Below, in pieces: positions 59,332-64,000 of a stretch of DNA of 64,000 nt (its first letter is position 1; each line of letters opens with the position of its first letter). Both the position numbers and the translations under genes were made by a program. Source of the stretch: Acanthornis magna (Eukaryota; Chordata; Aves; Passeriformes; Acanthizidae); the NCBI GenBank assembly GCA_036785705.1, contig JAWUZG010000331.1, forward strand, positions 806,001-870,000. Direction: 5' to 3'. The notes under the pieces were generated by a model. It worked only from the letters and a program-made list of their open reading frames with translations. It made no database searches and had not been told where the DNA came from.

Positions 59332-60982
59332 CAGTCAGGCGTCCTGAGGCCATGGCATTGGTGCCATCGTGAGAGAGAGACTCTGATGGGACACGAGCCC
59401 TGGGCTGCAGCTGCTGTCCCTCTCCTCCATGCAGGCACCTTCAAGACGACTCGTGCACGAACTTTGAAATGAAATCCTGGACTTGCTTGGAACAAAGGAA
59501 GAAGCAGCAGGTGCTGAAGCACAGCAGGCAGTTGTGGTGCAGGTTCAGGGCTGGAGGGAAGCACTTTGGTGTCTGCTGAGAAGATGGCCCGGTTCACAGG
59601 CACAGGCTTTGCTGCTAGAGGACCCTGCTTTGCTCTTGCTGGAGGCCATTCCCTCGCAGCAGTGCATGGCCCTGCATTTTTCCTGCATCAGGTCTTGTGG
59701 ACCTGTGGCAACAAGCCTGTCCTGTGTCCCTGTGACAGCAGAAAAGGGCGGGATACTTGTGCTTCCAGCACTTCCCTGGGCTGCTCCTTCAGGGTGCTGG
59801 CACCATCATCAGAGACACAGAACAGCTTCTCCTCCCAGAGTTATTCCTCCCCCCTGCACTTCCCCAAGTGACTCCCTTGACATTCACTGGGGAACCTCCC
59901 TGTTTGTGGCCGTCCATTGCCGTGCTCAGCAGGCACCCAGTTGTGTTTGGACAGGAGCTGCCACAGCCACACACACAGCAACTGGAGCACTGAATACCAG
60001 AGGCTGGGCCGATTCTTTTTATTCCTGAGTGCAAGAAAGACAGTCAGGAAAGCCCAAGGAAACTTGACAGTGTCTCTGTGGAATCTCTCTGTCCTGTGAA
60101 ACTCAGCAGCTGATGGTGTTCTTGTGCTCCTGCTCATCCCTTCCATGAAAAAGAATCATTCCAGGAAGGTGCAACATCCTCTGTCAAATCCCAAGTATTG
60201 CCACCACTTACTGCAGGTGCTCCTGCCAACAGCCACCTGCAGGAAGGAGCACAGACACCAATGCACCAATGTTGGCTTTGGCTGCCCTCTGGCAGAGAAG
60301 CACCCCCGGGGGCACAGGTCTCTGGGCCAGGAGATGGCACTGGCACTGGCAGGGCTCGGGGGTGGCAGGTCTGCTTGGGTGGGGACTCTGCTGCACCTGC
60401 TGATTTCAGTGCTGCCTGGGGCCCAGGGGTCAGAGCATCATTGGTGCCCTGGCCCACACGTTCCCTGTCTGTGTCACAGCCTTGTGTTTAGGATGGGCAG
60501 CAGCCGGGACTTGTCCCAGGCAGGCTGTGCCAGCTTCTGTGGAAGGCCCCGTGCCCTTCCCGCTGCAGCTGAGTCGGCAGCCATGGGGGCTCCTTCTGCT
60601 GCCCTGAGCCCGCAGAGCAGGGCAGCGTTTCCTTCTTGTTTGAGCTGTTCTTAAGGTTCCTGTTGGGCTGCCTTAGACACTTGGGGCAACGGATTCCTTC
60701 CAACCTGGGCCACTTTGGGAGGGATGGGGGCAGCCCCAGGGCAGGCGGCAGTGTGTGCAAGGCCCTTTGTGACATGGTGCAGCATGGGATGGAGCTGGAA
60801 CAGGGTGTCCAAGGGCCCTTTGTGACATGTCATGACATAGGCGCTGGCGGCGACACAACCACGCCACTGTGCTCGGAGCACGCGACGGGACAGGACGGGA
60901 CAGAGCAGTGCTGTGAGGAGCCCCTGCACAGCGCACTCGTTCCTTACTAACCCGGAGCTTTTCCGAGGCATTTCTCCTGCAG
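59332..60982. other. Region upstream of the MROH gene without recognised exons
   Basis: Several open frames on both strands lack known domains. It may contain upstream exons or the promoter of the MROH-family gene, but none can be placed from sequence alone. Confidence 0.4.
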
Positions 60983-61255
60983 GTGACCTCGTGGCCAGAC
61001 CACAGGACTTGGTGACCCGTGGCCTTCCCGAGGCTTCTCTTCTGCAGGTGCCCTCAAGGGCAGGCTGCGGGACTTGGTGCCTGCAGCTCTTCCGAGGCAT
61101 CTCCCAACCCGGCGGCCGGTGCCCTCGAGGCCAGGCCCTGGGAGTTGCTGACCAAAATCCTTGCCGAGGAGTCTCCTGCCCTTGTGGCAGGAGCCCTCAA
61201 GACCAAAGTGCAGGACTTGGTGTCCTGTAACATTCCCAAGGCTTCACTCTTGCAG
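60983..61255 (+). repeat. 65-72 bp tandem repeat at the MROH 5' end
   Basis: Units start at 60983, 61048, 61119 and 61191, and a fifth unit forms the start of the exon at 61256. Each reads like AGALK...QDLV...LPEASLLQ, with spacing 65, 71, 72 and 65. Most units end in a (t)ctgcag/cttgcag that looks like a splice acceptor for the next. Unit lengths that are not multiples of three mean the array cannot be one continuous coding frame. Confidence 0.6.
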
Positions 61256-61468
61256 GTACCTTCCAGGCACAACTGCAAGACTTGGTAAGCCAGAGCTTTC
61301 CCGAGTTATCTCTCCAGCAAGTAGCCTTTATTCCAGTTAGTGACATGGAGCAGAGACCTCCGAGCGCACCCAAGCAGGCCTGGGTGAAGGAGGAAGAGGA
61401 AGAAGGCCCTGGAACTGCCCCAGCGCAGCAGCCTGGAGAGGTGGAACAGCTCCAGCTGCTGCAGGAGG
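61256..61468 (+). CDS. Duplicated 5' exon of MROH-family gene (first copy)
   Basis: 213 bases after a cttgcag acceptor, open in one frame, ending GAG G|gtgagt. It encodes FQAQLQDLVSQSFPELSLQQ, then MEQRPPSAPKQAWVKEEE, an acidic run and a leucine/glutamine-rich end. It is 399 bases upstream of a nearly identical exon (61655-61867) of equal length. The two could be alternative or successive exons: both have phase 1 ends. An ATG at 61346 could also be a start codon. Confidence 0.5.
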
Positions 61469-61654
61469 GTGAGTGGTGCCCGCAGCTCATCCGAGGCATC
61501 TCCCATCCCAGCAGCCGGTGCCTTTGAGGCCAGACCCTGGGAGGTGCTGGTCAAAATCCTTGACAAGGTGTCTCCCACCCATGTGAGAGGAGCCCTTGAG
61601 ACCAAAGCGCAGGACTTAGTGTCCTGCAGCCTTCCCAAGGCTTCACTCTTGCAG

Positions 61655-64000
61655 GTGCCTTCAAGGCACAACTGCAGGACATGGTGAGCCAGAGCTTTCC
61701 CGAGGCACCTCTCCTGCAAGTAGCCTTTATTCCAGTCAGTGACATGGAGCAGAGACCTCCGAGCGCACCCAAGCAGGCCTGGGTGAAGGAGGAGGAGGAA
61801 GAAGGCCCTGGAACGGCCCCAGCAGAGCAGCCTGGAGAGGTGGAGCAGTTCCAGCTGCTGCAGGAGGGTGAGTGGCAGAGCTGGGCCACAGGGCTGTTGC
61901 CTGCAGCAAGGTCGGCCCCACCCCATCCCATCCCATCCCATCCCATCCCATCCCATCCCATCCCATCCCATCCCATCCCATCCCGCCTGATCCCATCCCA
62001 TCCCATCCCATCCCATCCCATCCCATCCCATCCCATCCCATCCCATCCACTGGGGACATGCCCATGGGCAAGACGGAAGAGGGGCTGGGGCTGCCGCCCC
62101 CCGCAGCCGTGCTCCATCCCCAGGGCATCCCGGGGCTGTCCCTGCCTGGGCAGCGCAGGGCTGGGCTGTGTTCTCTGGCCTCTCCCACAGCCCCTCAGCT
62201 CTGGCTGCGCTCGCTCTTTGCCAGATGCAGGCATGCAATGCACACAAGTGCAGGAACCCAGCCGTGGCCTCTTCCGCAAAACAGCGCAGGTACCTGCAGC
62301 CATCCCCACCTGGGCTGGGCCTGCTGTCCCTGCTCAGCCAAGCACAGTGCTTGGAGAACTCCATGGAACATCCCTCTCTTCTTGCCCTTCTTCTACAGAT
62401 GGTTTGCATATTGATCAGGAGAATTCGGCAGGAGGAGTCTAGCCTCATGGGCACTGGGGTCACAGCACCCTCTGACATCTTCAAATACAAGAGTGGTGCT
62501 ACCCTGCTGGATTTGATTCTGGAGAAGGGTGTCTCCAGTCCAAAGCAAGTAAGCAGCCTGCAGCCTCCCAAGAATCGCTTGGCCTCCCAAGCCACGCTTG
62601 CTGGTCCCTTGAAGCCTTTGAGGCCATCCCAGTGTGGTGGCAAGGGAAGCACTTCTCTGGGGAAGCTGGGGACATTACTCCCTCTGGCAGCTTTCCAGCT
62701 CTCCCTCTGCCTTCTCCAGGTGCCCGCTGTGGTGAGGTACATCCACCAGTGGCTCGTGTCCCATGAGTTTCCCAAGCGCAATGTGTACAGGCCACTTCTG
62801 GATCTGACTGAGGAATACCCCGCTGATGCAGTGATAACTCTCCTGCGTGTGGCCCCATCGTGTGACAGGTCCGGGGCCCACCTGCCCAGAGGGCTCAGGG
62901 CTCCCCAGCCCATCCCCCTGTGGAGCCCTGTCCCAGGTGTCTGACAAACAGAGACTTCCAGGGCCCTCTGGCTCCTCCATTTGCCAGCCCTGGCATGCCA
63001 GCCCCCAAGCCTGCTGCCATGCTCCCTGCCTGCCCCTCCCTGGCCTGTCCCCACACGGCTGGGCTGCCTGGCTGCTGCCAGCCAGAGGCAGTGGGCAGAG
63101 ACAGGGCTGGCAGCCAGCCTCGGCCGCACAGCTGCCTGGGCCCCCACAGCTGCCCAGGCCATGGGGCTGTGTCCGAGACTCCCCTGAGACAGAGCTCTGA
63201 CCCCACAGAGCTGCTAGTAGCATGTGGAGGGCCATCATATGCTCGCTCAGGGCTGCCGAGCCGGCCATGCTGACTCTCCTGGATGTGCTGGGGAGCTGGC
63301 CAGAGCACAGCACGCGCACCTCCGATGAGGACAACACGCATGTCTTTGCCCTGGCTGTGAGTTTCTGCAACTGTCCTTTGCTCACCCCCAGGTCACCTCT
63401 CCAGCAGCCCTCCATCCTCCTTCCCCCACTGCACCTCCGTGCCTCCCGTGCTGGGCAGAAACCTGTGCTAGGGGCAGGTTCAGGGGCACCAGGCCCGGTG
63501 CTCCCCCAGTGTCTCCCCTGGCCTCTCCCTCCCACGCTCGGGCCCTGCCACATGGACACCTCAGCACTGAGCGCTGTCTTGGGGTGCTTTGTCTTCTGCA
63601 GGCAACTCTGGTGATGTGGAAGATCCTCCAAGTGCCCATCTGCCCACATGCAGTGATGCTGTATTTCCCTCGCCTCTTTGTGCATCTGCTCTTCCAAGTG
63701 TTCTGCAGCACATTGGATATGCCAGACGAGGTCCAGACCTTCTGGAAGGGATGCCAGCAGCAACACGGCCTTGCCACCAACCCCAACAGGTGCTCCATGC
63801 CAGTTCTCCTGTCCCTCCCATGTCCCCAGGGCACGAGCCAGTGCTCGCAGCATGACCTGGGCTTTGCTCTGCACACAGCTTTGCAGTGCAGACCCTGAAG
63901 GCCCTGCTCCACCGACTGAACTATGAGGATGTGGTGGTGGCAATGGAACGCAAGCGTGGCTGGCAAAGACTGCTCTGTGCTGACACCCAGCACGATGCTG
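61655..64000 (+). CDS. Maestro heat-like repeat (MROH) family protein, 5' part
   Basis: Exons with consistent phases: 61655-61867, 62225-62289, 62399-62548, 62720-62868, 63209-63356, 63602-63789 and 63879 onwards, all with AG/GT ends except where the window cuts the last. The N-terminus is acidic (from ATG 61743), followed by RGLFRKTAQ, RRIRQEESS, then helical repeats: VVRYIHQWLVSHEFPKRNVY, WRAIICSLRAAEPAMLTLLD, VMWKILQVPICPHAVMLYFP, FAVQTLKALLHRLNYEDVVV. These are typical of the large songbird MROH-like family, HEAT-type repeat proteins of uncertain function, probably scaffolds. No stop or frameshift interrupts the predicted message. The true start is uncertain because an upstream duplicate of the first exon exists; the gene continues beyond base 64000. 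Confidence 0.75.
61923..62047 (+). repeat. ATCCC pentanucleotide microsatellite in MROH intron 1
   Basis: About 24 units of catcc/atccc with one interruption (cccgcctgatccc at about 61981). On the minus strand it produces a long artificial WDGMG-type frame. Confidence 0.9.

Noticed and set aside
61306..63162. A 618-codon antisense open frame with GWDGM repeats
   Set aside because: It is the reverse of the ATCCC microsatellite plus antisense of real MROH exons. There is no domain or splice support.

Overview
The window reads as nuclear DNA of a bird, most likely a songbird. This rests on families I recognise: an MHC class II beta exon 1 of the passerine type, a short-exon C2H2 zinc-finger family, a PIM-like kinase, a maestro heat-like repeat (MROH) gene, CR1 LINE tails, an avian ERVL-type solo LTR and gamma-type endogenous retroviruses. 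No bacterial-style operons, RNA genes or CRISPR arrays were seen.

Layout. A module of about 8-9 kb is present several times in both orientations: copy A at 1-9330 (+), copy B at 18182-26071 (-), copy C at 36878-44445 (-), a partial copy C' at 44525-46266 (+) and a partial copy D at 54141-56470 (-), with a small degenerate piece near 56935-57190 (+). In A order a module holds a two/three-finger zinc-finger relic, a GC-rich block with MHC class II beta exon 1, a two-exon zinc-finger gene, a CR1 tail, an inverted MHC class II beta exon 2 relic, a probable transmembrane/cytoplasmic-tail relic, an AT-rich minisatellite and a TGACATCA minisatellite. The zinc-finger gene is open in A, open but shortened in C, and frameshifted twice in B. 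The MHC parts are scrambled, lack the immunoglobulin-domain exon, and share a frameshift in exon 2.

Between the modules are retroviral sequences: an LTR at 9624-10312 (-), a decayed provirus at 10628-16257 (+), an integrase relic at 17400-18175, a solo LTR at 26072-26958 (-), a pol/env-tail relic plus LTR at 35390-36589, a fuller but inactivated provirus at 46267-54140 (+), and an ERVL-type solo LTR at 58229-59331 (+). The 46267-54140 provirus joins two module ends that are not neighbours in copy A, which suggests LTR-mediated rearrangement.

Single-copy parts: a 5'-truncated PIM-like kinase gene (27037-28559), a more decayed PIM copy (28841-29701), a GC-rich stretch with a cluster of RFX/X-box palindromes (33345-33725), a 120-150 bp tandem repeat (about 34600-35100), and at the right edge the start of an MROH-family gene (from about 61256, running off the window) whose first exon is tandemly duplicated.

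No genes here form a linked pathway. The likely expressed loci are the zinc-finger genes (nuclear DNA binding), the MROH gene and possibly the PIM relic. The most unusual features are the repeated, scrambled MHC/zinc-finger modules, the CRE-like minisatellites and the X-box cluster.
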